Source of the DNA: Clostridiales bacterium
GTDB taxonomy: Bacteria; Bacillota; Clostridia; Peptostreptococcales; BM714
DNA: 5,971 bases
Assembly: GCA_002869095.1 (NCBI GenBank)
Contig: PKTO01000089.1
Coordinates: 1 to 5,971 of the forward strand
Direction: 5' to 3'
The notes under the pieces are model-generated. The model saw only the letters and a program-made list of their open reading frames with translations. It was not told the origin of the DNA and searched no databases. Each line of letters opens with the position of its first letter. Positions within the stretch are counted from its first letter, which is position 1. Shown here in pieces: positions 5,867-5,971 of this stretch. A program made the translations under genes and the position numbers.

Positions 5867-5971
5867 TCATATTCTCTGCAAATATTCATTCAATTTCTTG
5901 AACAGACCGTTTTCAAATATGTCTATTTTTTCTTCAGGAGCCTCGCATACCTCATATGTTCCGTTCTTGAA
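5867..5971 (-). CDS. recJ: C-terminal 34 codons of an upstream gene, probably recJ (5' end outside window)
   Basis: From base 5971 the minus strand is open for 34 codons and ends at TGA (5869–5867). The peptide starts [12 protein letters not shown] and ends [12 protein letters not shown], with no motif that identifies it. The name is inferred from gene order: in Bacillus subtilis and many Clostridia recJ, the single-stranded-DNA 5'-3' exonuclease, directly precedes apt and relA. Codon use matches the neighbouring genes, and the close spacing to apt supports a real coding end. The open frame is fairly certain; the identity is not. Confidence 0.5.
   Translation of the reverse strand, partial: FKNGTYEVCEAPEEKIDIFENGLFKKLNEYLQRI

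Noticed and set aside
5866..5893. Promoter-like TTGAAT / TATGAT pair just upstream of apt
   Set aside because: A start about 7 bases after the -10 would fall within the apt ribosome binding site, leaving it incomplete. Read-through from the upstream gene is more likely.
1..5971. A novel defence, mobile or CRISPR-like system in this window
   Set aside because: All identified genes belong to well-known housekeeping families in a conserved order. No spaced repeats, integrase, transposase, tRNA or toxin–antitoxin-like pair is visible.

Overview
The window reads as a stretch of chromosomal core genome from a low-to-moderate GC, probably anaerobic, member of the Bacillota (Clostridia-like). The basis is the gene order recJ(?)–apt–rel–dtd–MBL hydrolase–hemZ, strong AGGAGG-type ribosome binding sites, short intergenic gaps, and a bifunctional long Rel protein of the Gram-positive type. 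I cannot name the genus. All seven genes lie on the minus strand, so transcription runs from high to low coordinates.

In transcription order: positions 5971–5867 hold the last 34 codons of a gene that is probably recJ, judged mainly from its place before apt. apt (5850–5338) follows after a 16-base gap and encodes adenine phosphoribosyltransferase. A 147-base interval (5189 side excluded: 5191–5337) then carries a 13-bp perfect hairpin with a short T-run and an overlapping sigma-A-like promoter, so rel probably has its own promoter beside a weak apt terminator. rel (5190–3007) encodes a full-length (p)ppGpp synthetase/hydrolase. dtd (2997–2548, D-aminoacyl-tRNA deacylase), a glyoxalase-II-like metallo-beta-lactamase-fold hydrolase (2537–1905) and hemZ (1900–419, radical SAM coproporphyrinogen dehydrogenase family) follow with gaps of only 9, 10 and 4 bases. 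The ribosome binding sites of dtd and the hydrolase include part of the previous stop codon, and that of hemZ lies just before it, so these four genes look like one translationally coupled operon.

A seventh gene starts at 383 and runs out of the window at base 1. It encodes a membrane-anchored protein with a Lys/Arg/Ser-rich cytoplasmic tail and an acidic extracytoplasmic linker; its main domain lies outside the window. An extended -10 promoter overlapping the hemZ stop may drive it separately.

Functionally the cluster combines purine salvage (Apt), the stringent-response alarmone (Rel), tRNA quality control (Dtd), a probable thioester or detoxification hydrolase and a tetrapyrrole-related radical SAM enzyme. 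This is a widely conserved housekeeping neighbourhood. I found no mobile element, CRISPR array, rRNA, tRNA or defence system, and no evidence for a previously undescribed system. The points worth a second look are regulatory (the apt–rel gap and the coupled stops) and the unidentified membrane protein.
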